Origin: Bartonella phoceensis
Lineage (GTDB): Bacteria; Pseudomonadota; Alphaproteobacteria; Rhizobiales; Rhizobiaceae
DNA length: 64,000 bases
Direction: 5' to 3'
NCBI RefSeq assembly: GCF_902825145.1
Contig: NZ_CADEAD010000002.1
Location: forward strand, 1-64,000
Shown one piece after another: positions 27,124 to 36,489 of the stretch (positions are counted from its first letter, which is position 1; every line of letters begins with the position of its first letter). The translations under genes and the position numbers were made by a program. The notes under the pieces were generated by a model that had not been told where the DNA came from, searched no databases, and saw only the letters and a list, made by a program, of their open reading frames with translations.

Positions 27124-28668
27124 TTACTGTATTATCCCTTGAAGGGGATCAACATCAAAATCGAAACCCTGCCCCCACAAATCATACTGATCACGTGGAA
27201 GATCGGCATAAGGCTGGCATGAAAAAACCGCTGCATATACCTGTCTTATCATAATGGCTTGCTGGCTCTGTGCACCACTTAAGGGGTCAATGATAGGATC
27301 TCCTATAACCATTCCTGCACGGTTTAGGTAAAATCGCAAACGCACAGCCGGACGATCTTTTAAATCACCACCAAGCGCCACAAGTTTAAGTTTTTGTTGA
27401 ATACATCCCCCTACGATGCTAACCAATGTTTGTGCCATTTTTGTGGTATCACCAATATTTTTTCTTGCTCCTAAAGCTTCTGGTGAATCAGAGCGTTTTG
27501 CACCACCTCCTTGGGTGCGTGCACGATTAAGCAAATTATTTTCTTCCATTGCCAAAATATCCTCAATAGACTCATCAATTCTTTGGTAATTTTTCTTTTT
27601 CTCAGCTTGCACATTTTTTGGAGCAGATTTTTTGTCAGGTTTTGGCTTAAACTGTGGAAAAGGAGATTTATCTGGTAGTGTAATTTGAGGAGCTTCTTGA
27701 CGTGCTGGTGTTTTTTCTACAGGCACTTTTTCCACCTCGACAGCTTCCACCATCTTCTCTAAAGGCGCCTTTGTCATAACCTCTGGAACAGCTTCCGCCA
27801 TCTTCTCTAAAGGCGCCTTTGTCATAACCTCTGGAACAGCTTCCGCCATCTTCTCTAAAGGCGCCTTTGTCATAACCTCTGGAACAGCTTCCGTCATCTT
27901 CTCTAAAGGCGCCTTTGTCATAACCTCTGGAACAGCTTCCACCATCTGCTCTAAAGGCGCCTTTGTCATAACCTCTGGAACAGCTTCCGCCATCTTCTCT
28001 AAAGGCGCCTTTGTCATAACCTCTGGAACAGCTTCCACCATCTGCTCTAAAGGCGCCTTTGTCATAACCTCTGGAACAGCCTCCGCCATCTTCTCTAAAG
28101 GCGCCTTTGTCATAACCTCTGGAACAGCCTCCGCCATCTTCTCTAAAGGCGCCTTTGTCATAACCTCTGGAACAGCTTCCGTCATCTTCTCTAAAGGCGC
28201 CTTTGTCATAACCTCTGGAACAGCTTCCGTCATCTTCTCTAAAGGTAGCTCTATTTTTGTTTTTGACAATTCTTGTTCTGTAAGTTCTGGTAAAGATTCT
28301 TCGGGTGTTTTCTCGTCTCCTGATGGTGAAAGTATAGTCTCAACAGATCGGGGTTTTTCTTTTGGTCTAAAGGGTGCAAGACTATCTATCTGTCCCTCTC
28401 CCACATGGCGTCCATCTTCTTTTTCTTGTGGTCTAACCGTTGGCTTCATAGCGGGAATTGCACGTACAGGGGCATTCACTGCACCTTGTTGAGAGGAAAG
28501 TTCTTGGGTCAAAGGAGCAAGAGTGATTGGAATTGCTTCTAGTTGTTGCGGTAAAGAAACAGGATTGATGAAGTGAACAGCCCCCCAGCTCAGAAAAATC
28601 ACGTGTGCTATAAGGGATAAAGCCAAGCCTCGTTTCATGCTATGATAAGAGTCTTTGTTCATCTCCAT
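27124..28668 (-). CDS. tolA: TolA with expanded 16-residue repeats
   Basis: TolA is anchored in the inner membrane by its N-terminal helix ([18 protein letters not shown], about residues 15-32), crosses the periplasm with a long domain II and contacts TolB/Pal and colicins with its C-terminal domain (about 400-514; [25 protein letters not shown] region). Domain II here contains ten full 16-residue units [16 protein letters not shown] and a partial one, replacing the usual Ala/Lys-rich helix. Three ATGs lie close together at the start; the first is used, but 28638 would also fit. Confidence 0.92.
   Translation of the reverse strand: MEMNKDSYHSMKRGLALSLIAHVIFLSWGAVHFINPVSLPQQLEAIPITLAPLTQELSSQQGAVNAPVRAIPAMKPTVRPQEKEDGRHVGEGQIDSLAPFRPKEKPRSVETILSPSGDEKTPEESLPELTEQELSKTKIELPLEKMTEAVPEVMTKAPLEKMTEAVPEVMTKAPLEKMAEAVPEVMTKAPLEKMAEAVPEVMTKAPLEQMVEAVPEVMTKAPLEKMAEAVPEVMTKAPLEQMVEAVPEVMTKAPLEKMTEAVPEVMTKAPLEKMAEAVPEVMTKAPLEKMAEAVPEVMTKAPLEKMVEAVEVEKVPVEKTPARQEAPQITLPDKSPFPQFKPKPDKKSAPKNVQAEKKKNYQRIDESIEDILAMEENNLLNRARTQGGGAKRSDSPEALGARKNIGDTTKMAQTLVSIVGGCIQQKLKLVALGGDLKDRPAVRLRFYLNRAGMVIGDPIIDPLSGAQSQQAIMIRQVYAAVFSCQPYADLPRDQYDLWGQGFDFDVDPLQGIIQ
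27754..28247 (-). repeat. 48-bp in-frame tandem repeat inside tolA, ten full units
   Basis: Ten near-identical 48-base units, plus partial ends, encode LEKM(A/T/V)[11 protein letters not shown], with LEQM in two units. Sequence identity between units is very high, pointing to recent expansion or homogenisation. Pro in each unit argues against one continuous long helix. Confidence 0.95.
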
Positions 28669-28765
28669 GCCTTACGTTTCCATGCTTTGCGTTTTTTATT
28701 TTTAATCACTCTATGTTGTCTTACATACAATACTTACATACAATATATGACAATTTACCATACTT

Positions 28766-29218
28766 TTATTGTGCCAAACTTGCCAAAGCAACTTGTGAAA
28801 AACCTGCTTTTTGAATATCGGCGAGCAGTTTTAACACCAATTGATATTCAACAGTTTTAGCAGCACGTACAAAAATACGTTGTTTTTTTTGTGTAGGATC
28901 ATTTTCCAACTGGACTTTAAGCTGAGCGATCAGAGCTTCAGAGGTTTCATAATAATCTTGATTAATGGCTAAGCGCCCTTGTGCATCAAGTGAAACGGTG
29001 AGTGGCGTGTGCTGCGTTTGCACAGGCCCTGCTTGACTGTGTGGCAAATCAAGAGGAACCCCATTGATCAAAAGAGGAGCAGAGACCATAAAAATGATCA
29101 ACAACACCAGCATGACATCAACGAATGGTGTCACATTGATCTCGCTCATCAATTGGCCGTGTGAATGATATCGCCTACGTGTCTTTTTCCGAGAAGAAGC
29201 AGCAACAGAAACGCCCAT
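28766..29218 (-). CDS. tolR: TolR, Tol-Pal proton-channel partner
   Basis: TolR works with TolQ to energise TolA. The 150-residue protein has the ExbD/TolR signature SEINVTPFVDVMLVLLIIFMVSAPLL with the functional Asp in its single membrane helix. I start at ATG 29218 because AAGGGGGATTTG lies just upstream; the longer frame to 29296 would overlap tolQ. tolQ ends 14 bases upstream. Confidence 0.95.
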   Translation of the reverse strand: MGVSVAASSRKKTRRRYHSHGQLMSEINVTPFVDVMLVLLIIFMVSAPLLINGVPLDLPHSQAGPVQTQHTPLTVSLDAQGRLAINQDYYETSEALIAQLKVQLENDPTQKKQRIFVRAAKTVEYQLVLKLLADIQKAGFSQVALASLAQ

Positions 29219-29231
29219 AAACAAATCCCCC

Positions 29232-29945
29232 TTATAATGATGAATGCGCTGTGCGTGTCTCATCGATACGTCGTGAGACAATTGTTGAAAATTCATCGGC
29301 GAAATTTTCTATTTGTGCAATGATCCGTGCACTTTCATGGATCAATTTATTATAGGCAATAACAGCTGGAATTGCTGCAAACAAACCAATAGCAGTTGCT
29401 AAAAGTGCTTCAGCAATGCCCGGTGCAACAATTGCCAACGAAGTGTTTTGAGATGCTGAAATAGAAAGAAATGACCCCATAATACCAACAACTGTACCAA
29501 AAAGACCGATAAAAGGTCCTGCTGATCCAAGGGTTGCAAGAAAAGCTAATTTCGATTCTATTTTTGCACTTTCACGCCCCAAAGTAAGGTCCATAGCCTT
29601 ATCAATCCTACTTTGCAAACTTATTGATGTATGAATACCTTTTTCGAGGGATTTTTTCCACTCTGCCATTGCTGCCATAAAAACGGCCGATATACTATTG
29701 GTGCGCTGATTTTTACATTCTGCGTAAAGATCTTCTAGCGCTTTTCCTGACCAAAATGTGCGTTCAAATTTTTTGATTTCACGCCGTATTCTCCGATAGG
29801 TCAAGATTTTATCAAAAATAATTGCCCAACTCCACACGGAAGCCAGCAGTAAACCAATCATAACAGCTTTAACGACAAAACCCGCTTGCATAAACAAATG
29901 CAAGACTCCAATCATTTCTGGATTCGTGAGTTCTACATACGGCAT
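29232..29945 (-). CDS. tolQ: TolQ, Tol-Pal proton-channel subunit
   Basis: This inner-membrane ExbB/TolQ/MotA-family protein shows three membrane segments (VVKAVMIGLLLASVWSWAII; FLATLGSAGPFIGLFGTVVG; IAEALLATAIGLFAAIPAVI). It is 237 residues from ATG 29945, preferred over 29975 because AGAGGG sits 8 bases upstream. It is first of tolQRAB and downstream of ybgC, the standard order. Confidence 0.95.
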   Translation of the reverse strand: MPYVELTNPEMIGVLHLFMQAGFVVKAVMIGLLLASVWSWAIIFDKILTYRRIRREIKKFERTFWSGKALEDLYAECKNQRTNSISAVFMAAMAEWKKSLEKGIHTSISLQSRIDKAMDLTLGRESAKIESKLAFLATLGSAGPFIGLFGTVVGIMGSFLSISASQNTSLAIVAPGIAEALLATAIGLFAAIPAVIAYNKLIHESARIIAQIENFADEFSTIVSRRIDETRTAHSSL

Positions 29946-30088
29946 AATTTTTGTCCCTCTAGATGAAAGATTCATTTATTAAATTTCATAAAACAGATTG
30001 TTTTACAGTTTCTAAATTTAAGAAAACAATCCCTCTCTCTTTAATCAAAGAGCTAATATAATAAATACAGTTTTAACAGAGCATAGTT

Positions 30089-30529
30089 TTAAACAACAAT
30101 TGCTGAAAAAAGCTCTTTGGGTAAACGGCGTGGTTTTCCTGTTTCATTAATAAGAGCAATTTCAACTTTTGCTGTTACCAACAGAGCTTCCTCATGAAAA
30201 ATATGTTGCTCCATAAAAAAGCGCGCCCTTTGAATACGATTAATCCGTGTTTTGAGTGTTAAAAGATTATCGATTTGTGCTGGTCGTGAAAAATTGATTT
30301 CCATATGGCGTACCACAAAAAACAGTTTTTCACCCTCAACACCTGATGCTAAGATCTTGTTATTAAAACCGGTATCCCTCAAGAATTCTGAACGTCCACG
30401 TTCAAAAAATTCTAGATAGCGTGCATGGTAGACCACACCAGAAAAATCTGTATCTGCAACATAGACGCGCACCTGCAAATGATGAAAAACATCTGTGGAA
30501 TCGCTTTTTAAAGGGGATATTTCAGTCAT
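30089..30529 (-). CDS. ybgC: Tol-Pal-associated acyl-CoA thioesterase YbgC
   Basis: This hotdog-fold 4HBT thioesterase is encoded with the Tol-Pal genes. The active-site region VYVADTDFSGVVYHARYLEF carries the conserved Asp and Tyr-His. It is 146 residues from ATG 30529, which has GGATGGAG just upstream. The frame stays open to 30619, but those extra residues (QLFYTQDNSPIK) are a remnant of the RuvB C-terminus and not part of YbgC. The ribosome-binding sequence itself derives from the ruvB tail. Confidence 0.93.
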   Translation of the reverse strand: MTEISPLKSDSTDVFHHLQVRVYVADTDFSGVVYHARYLEFFERGRSEFLRDTGFNNKILASGVEGEKLFFVVRHMEINFSRPAQIDNLLTLKTRINRIQRARFFMEQHIFHEEALLVTAKVEIALINETGKPRRLPKELFSAIVV

Positions 30530-30534
30530 TTTCT

Positions 30535-30665
30535 CCATCCCATAAAATCGTTTAATAGGTGAATTGTCTTGTGTATAAAACAGTTGAATGTATTTTTGTG
30601 TTAAAGTCATGAAAACCAAAGTACAAAATTCTAAATACCCCCAAGCTTTTTCTATAAAAATCTTC
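30535..30665 (-). pseudogene. Decayed copy of the ruvB 3' end
   Basis: The minus-strand peptide QLFYTQDNSPIKRFYGMEK corresponds to the RuvB end [21 protein letters not shown], and the DNA match continues to about 30665 (CAAGCTTTTTCT against CAAGCCTTTTCTG at 30846). It lies between ruvB and ybgC, and its last bases became the ybgC ribosome-binding site. Confidence 0.85.
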
Positions 30666-30724
30666 CTCTAAGCAGTTCATTTATGATAGAAAAGTATTTT
30701 ATAGCTGCCCTCAAAAGAAGATGT

Positions 30725-31819
30725 TTAATCATCTTCTCCATCCCATAAAGTCGCCTGAAGTGATGAATTGTCTTGTGTATGAAGCAGCTGAGCCCGTCTT
30801 TGTGGTGCAATCTGCACAGCCGGAGGACAAAGCCCTAAATGGCTCCAAGCCTTTTCTGTAAGAACACGTCCCCGTGCAGTGCGTTGCATAAAACCTTGTT
30901 GGAGCAGATAAGGTTCAACAATATCCTCAATAGCATCACGCGGTTCTGAAAGGGCAGCAGCAATGGTTTCAATTCCCACCGGTCCCCCTAAAAAAGTTTC
31001 GGCAATCAATCGCAAATAGCGATGGTCAAGCGGATCAAGACCAAGTTGATCAACCTCAAGGCGCGAAAGCGCTTCATCGGCAACCTTATGATCAATTTTT
31101 TGTGCTCGCTTCACCAGTGCAAAATCACAAACTCGCCGTAAAAGCCGTCCAGCAATGCGTGGAGTACCACGCGCTCTGCGTGCAATTTCATGGGCGCCAT
31201 CATCACTAATTTGTACTGAAAAAAGCCGAGCATTGCGTTGAACGATATATTCCAATTCTTCTATGGTATAAAAATTGAGACGAATTGGGATGCCAAAACG
31301 GTCCCGTAACGGTGTGGTTAAAAGCCCCAAACGGGTGGTTGCTGCAACCAAGGTAAATTTAGCAAGATCAATTTTAACCGAGCGTGCTGCAGGCCCTTCA
31401 CCAATGATGAGGTCAAGCTGATAATCTTCCATAGCTGGATAAAGAATTTCTTCAATTGCTGGACTTAAACGGTGAATTTCATCAATAAAAAGGACATCGC
31501 GTTCTTCTAGATTGGTTAAGAGAGCTGCCAGATCTCCTGCTTTGGCGATAACCGGCCCTGAAGTGGAGCGAAAATTAACGCCCAATTCTTTAGCCATAAT
31601 CTGTGAGAGCGTTGTTTTTCCCAAACCCGGTGGTCCAACGAACAAAACATGGTCGAGTGCTTCTTGGCGTGCTTTTGCTGCTTCAATAAATATTTTCAAA
31701 TTTGCCCGTGCCGCTTCTTGACCAATAAAATCATCGAGCACTTGTGGTCTTAAGGAACGATCTGGATCGTTTTGAAGGGGAACGGCACCCAAAAGGCGTT
31801 GATCTTCATCTTTATGCAT
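30725..31819 (-). CDS. ruvB: Holliday junction branch-migration helicase RuvB
   Basis: This AAA+ motor drives branch migration with RuvA. Walker [10 protein letters not shown], Walker [10 protein letters not shown], sensor 1 AATTRLG and the [13 protein letters not shown] sensor 2 region are present, followed by the winged-helix C-terminal domain. At 364 residues it is slightly longer than usual (about 345), with a C-terminal extension after QIAPQRRA. It lies 13 bases after ruvA. Confidence 0.97.
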   Translation of the reverse strand: MHKDEDQRLLGAVPLQNDPDRSLRPQVLDDFIGQEAARANLKIFIEAAKARQEALDHVLFVGPPGLGKTTLSQIMAKELGVNFRSTSGPVIAKAGDLAALLTNLEERDVLFIDEIHRLSPAIEEILYPAMEDYQLDLIIGEGPAARSVKIDLAKFTLVAATTRLGLLTTPLRDRFGIPIRLNFYTIEELEYIVQRNARLFSVQISDDGAHEIARRARGTPRIAGRLLRRVCDFALVKRAQKIDHKVADEALSRLEVDQLGLDPLDHRYLRLIAETFLGGPVGIETIAAALSEPRDAIEDIVEPYLLQQGFMQRTARGRVLTEKAWSHLGLCPPAVQIAPQRRAQLLHTQDNSSLQATLWDGEDD

Positions 31820-31832
31820 TGTTACCTTTTAC

Positions 31833-32450
31833 TCAAGTAGGAGGAGAAAGCAATTTGAGGCTATGGCGAATAAGCAGAGCAGAGGAAATGGTTTCCCCTT
31901 CGAGAGCATTCATCGCTAAAGCAAGAGCGCGAGCTGCTTGATCACGTTCAAAACCAAGTTTGATCAAAGCAGAGAATGCTTCATTTGTTGGTTGATTGGT
32001 CTCCCCTATAGGAGGAAGCGGAGCGCTCTGAACCACATTCTCGTTAAAGGGAAGTGTTTTGCTTTTCAATTCACGGACAATTCTTTCACTGACTTTTTTA
32101 CCAACCCCTGGAGCACGGCTCATCATTGCAACATCGTTTAATGCAATTGCTTGTGCGAGTTCATCTGGTGATAAAGTGCCCAAAATTGCCAAGGCAACCT
32201 TTGCTCCCACACCAGGAACATTTTGCAGCAAGCAAAACCACTCTTGTTCAGCTCTTATTGAAAAGCCAAAAAGGCGAATAGCTTCTTCACGAACATGTGT
32301 TTCAATAAAGAGGCTTATACTCTCACCAAGAGCTGGTAAAGAAGAACGCAACCGATTTGATATAAAAACCACATAGCTCACCCCGCAAACATCCACAAGG
32401 ATATGATCATCAAAGATATGTTCAAGAATACCTTTTAATTTACCGATCAT
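31833..32450 (-). CDS. ruvA: Holliday junction-binding protein RuvA
   Basis: RuvA binds four-way junctions and loads RuvB. The 205-residue protein begins [21 protein letters not shown] (OB fold); helix-hairpin-helix motifs include [17 protein letters not shown] and [13 protein letters not shown]; the C-terminal domain III contacts RuvB. It lies downstream of ruvC, separated by a decayed junction copy. Confidence 0.96.
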   Translation of the reverse strand: MIGKLKGILEHIFDDHILVDVCGVSYVVFISNRLRSSLPALGESISLFIETHVREEAIRLFGFSIRAEQEWFCLLQNVPGVGAKVALAILGTLSPDELAQAIALNDVAMMSRAPGVGKKVSERIVRELKSKTLPFNENVVQSAPLPPIGETNQPTNEAFSALIKLGFERDQAARALALAMNALEGETISSALLIRHSLKLLSPPT

Positions 32451-32459
32451 GCTGTAATC

Positions 32460-32676
32460 CTAATCATATTGCCATCCCTCATTATATCGCAATCTTTGCA
32501 TGATAAGATGCGTCAGCCCGCCCATCATGCACATGGTGCGCTCTCAGACAAAGAACAAGTGCCAAAGCATCCGCTGCATCGCTCCTGTCGAATTCAGTAC
32601 AAGCAAGCAAAACTTTTATCATCATAACATAAACATCAAAGATGTATTTTAAAAAACTCTTTAGTTTACCGATCAT
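32460..32676 (-). pseudogene. Decayed copy of the ruvC-ruvA junction
   Basis: The 64-residue minus frame starts [14 protein letters not shown], like the RuvA N-terminus, and then changes to [26 protein letters not shown], like the RuvC C-terminus. Order and orientation fit a tandem duplication of the junction: ruvC end, ruvA-start remnant, ruvC-end remnant, ruvA. The first start even overlaps the ruvC stop (ATGA), probably the ancestral ruvA position. Confidence 0.88.
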
Positions 32677-33182
32677 GCCATAATCCTCGAACGATATGAG
32701 ATACCCGTGCGATGCATGCTATGACAAAGAGCAAGTGCCAAAGCATCCGCTGCATCACTACTGTCAAATTCAGCGCGAGGAAGCAAAACTTTTACCATCA
32801 TATGAATTTGTTCTTTAGTGCCATGACCAACCCCAATAACTGATTTTTTGACTTTATTTGGCGCATATTCAAAAACGGGAAGCTTTGCTTGCGCTGGAAC
32901 AAGCAAAGCAATAGCACGCGCTTGACCAAGTTTTAAAGTTGCCGTAGCGTCTTTGTTGACAAACACGTGCTCCACAGCAGCTTCATGGGGCATAAATTGA
33001 TGCACAATCTCTGAAAGTCCTTTGTAAAGCTGGCATAACCTGGAAGGAAGGTCATAGCGTAGATCAGAAGAAACCGTCCCTGCTGCAACAAATTGAAAGC
33101 GATTACCGGAGAGATCGATAACACCCCACCCTGTACGCCGTAATCCTGGATCAATACCTATAATACGAATTGTCTCTGCCAT
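32673..33182 (-). CDS. ruvC: Crossover junction endodeoxyribonuclease RuvC
   Basis: RuvC resolves Holliday junctions by paired nicks. RNase-H-like acidic residues are visible: Asp in [14 protein letters not shown], Glu in EHVFVNKD and the Asp pair in [15 protein letters not shown]. The 169-residue length is normal. It is first of ruvCAB on the minus strand. Confidence 0.97.
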   Translation of the reverse strand: MAETIRIIGIDPGLRRTGWGVIDLSGNRFQFVAAGTVSSDLRYDLPSRLCQLYKGLSEIVHQFMPHEAAVEHVFVNKDATATLKLGQARAIALLVPAQAKLPVFEYAPNKVKKSVIGVGHGTKEQIHMMVKVLLPRAEFDSSDAADALALALCHSMHRTGISYRSRIMA

Positions 33183-33339
33183 AATCCTGAGTCTATATAG
33201 TTTTTCGCGCTCTAAAAGAGGTTAGAGGGCAAAGAAAACAAAAGCAACCGAGAAAATGCTAAAGCAAAGCAATTGATCAACAAGTCTTTTAAGAACGCAA
33301 GCCCATGGCAAAATAAAAATAAAGGAAACGCAAAATTTT

Positions 33340-33858
33340 TTAAGAACCCCTAAAGGCTGCTTTAAGCAATTCGATCTGTTTCCCCACCGGATTGTCTTTT
33401 TCCAATACCTTGGAAAATCCATCTTCTTTTCCAGAACGTATATAGTGCATTCGTGCTTCTAGCCGCAGTGAACAAGCAACGAAGTGGCGGAAAATTTCTG
33501 GCAACTTTTGCCAATGAGCAGTTTCGAATTTTAGCGTTGGTGTATGCAGCGATACTTTTGCGATTTCTTTTTGTATTTGTTCTGGTGTCATTTCCCCCTC
33601 ACGCTCTGCGCGCAGAAGGAGGAGTTGAGAGGCAATTTGCATAAGCCTTGTACTTAAATACATCGCTTCTTTTGCATAAATTGCAGCAATTTCTGTTGAA
33701 AAGGAACATGCCGCTAATTTACCTTCTGTGTCAATATAAGTTGCTGTTTTTTCGATCAATGTCATCGTCTCTTCATAGAGGCGATTGAAAGCATTTTCAA
33801 AAGCACTATGCTCGATCATGATAATGGGCTCATCATAGGGACGTTTATGTGCGCTCAC
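33340..33858 (-). CDS. rcdA: RcdA-like protein (DUF1465 family)
   Basis: This helical protein of about 172 residues resembles the alphaproteobacterial DUF1465 family, to which the Caulobacter ClpXP adaptor RcdA (regulator of CtrA degradation) belongs. Visible conserved stretch: YLSTRLMQIASQLLLLRAEREGEMTPEQ, followed by RLEARMHYIRSG. The start is uncertain; GTG 33858 has GGAG nine bases upstream. By inference it helps deliver cell-cycle regulators for proteolysis. It is not tightly linked to ruvC. Confidence 0.72.
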   Translation of the reverse strand: MSAHKRPYDEPIIMIEHSAFENAFNRLYEETMTLIEKTATYIDTEGKLAACSFSTEIAAIYAKEAMYLSTRLMQIASQLLLLRAEREGEMTPEQIQKEIAKVSLHTPTLKFETAHWQKLPEIFRHFVACSLRLEARMHYIRSGKEDGFSKVLEKDNPVGKQIELLKAAFRGS

Positions 33859-34024
33859 GCTTTTATACTCCAAATATCAGCATAAAAATTTTGCTACTCA
33901 ACGAAATGAGAATGAAAAAGTTTCTTTTGTTGCCGTATAGAATGCTTTTTTTGATTGAGTACCTCTTTTAAAACTTTTACGCAACGTGCTTCTTATTCTA
34001 AGGTTAATGCGTCATAGGACAGCA

Positions 34025-35167
34025 TTACAGACTGATTGGTTTTTCTGAAAGGGACCTTTGGAAAGATTGACGTTTTTCATAACAATAAGCCACCCCAAAC
34101 TGCACGGCAATGCCGCTGATAATCAATAGACTATCCGAAAAAAACGTGCCCGTCACCACTGTTTTTAAAATTTGTCCAAACATAGCAAAAACAGTGCCGG
34201 TCACAAAGACGGGTAAACTGTGTTTTCCTAGAATTGCCAAGGGGTTTTTCCTGGAAACATGAAACCATTTATTCAAGCTGGGCCAGCAAAGGATAAGTGT
34301 TGACAAGGCAATGATATGGAGCAAACGCGGTAAACTTAAAAAAGTCTTATTAAAATTAAGCAGTGGGGAAGACCAACCAAGCCACCCCAAAACGCCCCAC
34401 CAGTTTAAACGAACCCACGACAGCGAAAGCAAAAGATAAAGGGCTGCCAAAACAACCAAAAAGGGTTGAAAGGCGATGGTTTTTCCTTGTTTGAGAAACA
34501 AAGTGGTGATCAACCCTATGACAAACAAGAATTGCCAGGACAAAGGATTTAAAAACCACTGTCCTTTTAAGGGGTAAGAAGGAGGAGCGATTTCATAAAA
34601 TCCGCAGAGGAGATAGAGCATAAAAGAGCCCAAAAGCAACAACCCTTTATGTTGACAACTCAAATAAAGGGCAAAAGGTGCAAACAGCATCAAAACAATA
34701 TAAAGCGGCAGAATATTATTATAGCCCAATTGATGCCCCAAGCTTAAGGTGCTAAAAAATGCTAAGACAGGCTGTGTGAAAAAGAGCCCTACATTATTCA
34801 TAGATAAAAGTTTTTCTGTATGCCACAATAAAAAGGCACCTAAAAAAAGGCCCAAAGTTACAAAAGTTGTAAAAAGATATGCACCATAAAGCTGAAACGC
34901 TCTGTACCAAAGTTTGCGTACGATAAAAGCAAAAGGCCTCTGTTGTAAACCTGCATGAAAGCTAAGCCCAAGCGAAATTCCTGACAGCAAAACAAAGACC
35001 TCTGCTGAATCAGAAAAGCCGAAATTTCTATGTGTAAGAAACTCATAGAGAGTTCCAGGAATATGGTTGATGAAAATTGTCAATAAGGCTAAAGAGCGAA
35101 AAACATCGATGCGTGTATCACGATGAAAAGCATGTGTATGATGATTTAAGCTACCTTGATATCCCAT
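34025..35167 (-). CDS. OpgC-domain integral membrane protein
   Basis: This multi-spanning protein (about ten hydrophobic segments) resembles OpgC, which succinylates osmoregulated periplasmic glucans. It begins with a charged segment DTRIDVFRSLALLTIFINHIPG, typical of OpgC/acyltransferase-3-like proteins, followed by SGISLGLSFH. ATG 35167 has a GGGGGTC-like site; the frame extends to 35218 without a better one. The donor and acceptor are inferred from the family. Confidence 0.82.
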   Translation of the reverse strand: MGYQGSLNHHTHAFHRDTRIDVFRSLALLTIFINHIPGTLYEFLTHRNFGFSDSAEVFVLLSGISLGLSFHAGLQQRPFAFIVRKLWYRAFQLYGAYLFTTFVTLGLFLGAFLLWHTEKLLSMNNVGLFFTQPVLAFFSTLSLGHQLGYNNILPLYIVLMLFAPFALYLSCQHKGLLLLGSFMLYLLCGFYEIAPPSYPLKGQWFLNPLSWQFLFVIGLITTLFLKQGKTIAFQPFLVVLAALYLLLSLSWVRLNWWGVLGWLGWSSPLLNFNKTFLSLPRLLHIIALSTLILCWPSLNKWFHVSRKNPLAILGKHSLPVFVTGTVFAMFGQILKTVVTGTFFSDSLLIISGIAVQFGVAYCYEKRQSFQRSLSEKPISL

Positions 35168-35284
35168 AAAGGACCCCCACAATCCATAAAAGCGGTTTTT
35201 AAATATAACAAAGAACATTTATAAGATAAAGTTTTAATTTTTAAGCGTTAAATTGCTTAATATTTAAAAAAACAAGGGTTTTGT

Positions 35285-35938
35285 ATGACAAAACAAAAAG
35301 CTAAACTGATTGATCCCCCTTTTTTTCCTCAATTGATTTTAACCCTAGATATTCGGCGTTCTCTTACCTCGGATTTTTTGCAACAAATCTTACAAACGAA
35401 ATCTTTTGCATGCGTTATTCTCTATGATTCTCAGGGGGATGAAGCTTTTTTGCAAAAACAAGCGAAAATTTATGTGGAAGCTATTCAACGACACGATGTC
35501 GCTCTTCTTATTGCTGGTGAGAGCCGAATTGCTGAACGGGTAAAGGCTGATGGTTTTCACATAGAGGATGATCTGGATGTTCTTGAAAGCCTCTACACAC
35601 AGAAAAAGGAACAAAAAATCGTTGGTTTTGGAAATTTGCGCAATCGCCATAGTGCCATGGTTGCGGGAGAAGCAGGTGTTGATTATTTGTTTTTTGGTAA
35701 ATTAGGGGCTGATAAAAAGCCGCACGCGCACCCGCGCAATCTCCAATTAGCAGGGTGGTGGTCAGAGATTATGGAAATCCCTGCGGTACTTCAAGCGGGA
35801 AGTGATTTTGCAAGTTTTGATGCGGTGCTAAAGACAGCATGTGAATTCATCGCCGTTGAAGAAGTTATTTTTGGGAACGAGAATCCTTTTCTTCTGCTTA
35901 AAATGATGAAAAAAAAATGTGAAAATTCACCCTTATGA
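35285..35938 (+). CDS. ThiE-like thiamine-phosphate synthase family protein
   Basis: This 217-residue TIM-barrel protein resembles the thiamine monophosphate synthase/TenI superfamily. Visible are the ADGFHIE strand (G-x-H region), GEAGVDYLFFGKLG and a C-terminal stretch. The phosphate-binding loop is less canonical than in true ThiE, and alphaproteobacteria often carry such divergent paralogues near the glycolytic cluster, so the reaction is uncertain. A decayed second copy sits 18 kb away beside sel1. Its stop overlaps the next frame (ATGATG). Confidence 0.75.
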   Translation: MTKQKAKLIDPPFFPQLILTLDIRRSLTSDFLQQILQTKSFACVILYDSQGDEAFLQKQAKIYVEAIQRHDVALLIAGESRIAERVKADGFHIEDDLDVLESLYTQKKEQKIVGFGNLRNRHSAMVAGEAGVDYLFFGKLGADKKPHAHPRNLQLAGWWSEIMEIPAVLQAGSDFASFDAVLKTACEFIAVEEVIFGNENPFLLLKMMKKKCENSPL

Positions 35939-36237
35939 TGCCCACAAAACATCAAAAACCACTTATAAAAAAATGGAAAAGAAAGACTTTCATGAACAGT
36001 ATTCTTTCTCCATGCATCTCAGAGTTTGAGACTCTTGAGCAGGAAATAAGCTCTCCTGTGTCGCTAGGTGACAAAGGAGTAAAGAGCCTTGCAAATCCCC
36101 ACCCTCCTATTCCATATGATGAAGTTATAGCTGAAATGGAAATTCTAGTAGAACAACTTGAAACCGAACAGAAGAAATTTTGCTGCTCCCTGTTGTCTGA
36201 TTGCCTTCGACCCGCAATGATCTACGTCCGATTTTAA
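35935..36237 (+). CDS. Hypothetical protein, possibly truncated
   Basis: This 100-residue frame starts within the thiE-like stop codon. The middle (PIPYDEVIAEMEILVEQLETEQ) looks like a real acidic helix; the last 20 residues look unlike coding sequence and the frame ends 68 bases before the Brt/XRE repeat. I do not recognise it. It could be the surviving 5' part of a gene cut by the rearrangement. Confidence 0.4.
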   Translation: MMPTKHQKPLIKKWKRKTFMNSILSPCISEFETLEQEISSPVSLGDKGVKSLANPHPPIPYDEVIAEMEILVEQLETEQKKFCCSLLSDCLRPAMIYVRF

Positions 36238-36304
36238 CTTACATTGCCCAAGACCAATAGAGAACGCACCCCCCCAAACCTGAACACGAAGATGAACCCA
36301 TGAT

Positions 36305-36480
36305 AAATCAACCCACTCTGTAGATGTCACGGGATTCCGGGAGGTTTTGCTCTGTCCAGGTGCTATAAGCACTAAAAGCAAAATGCTGACTCGGATTCAG
36401 TGTTTTCAAGCTCCCGGAATACCAATGCGAGGGCGCTCGCACCCGGCGGGGGGCTTTAGCTTTAGAGTGCAAACAAAAAA
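36305..36480 (+). ncRNA. Brt-like structured RNA (left copy)
   Basis: Bartonella henselae has a family of about 200-nt Brt transcripts placed just upstream of XRE-type DNA-binding genes, one of which controls badA. This region has the same placement and is clearly structured: a perfect 10-bp pair ATTCCGGGAG (36334-36343) with CTCCCGGAAT (36411-36420), an inner GTGCT-ATA-AGCAC hairpin (36359-36371), then GCGAG-GGCG-CTCGC and a G-rich run before the regulator. Assignment to Brt is from memory of arrangement, not by alignment. Confidence 0.65.
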
Positions 36481-36489
36481 TCCTCAGAA

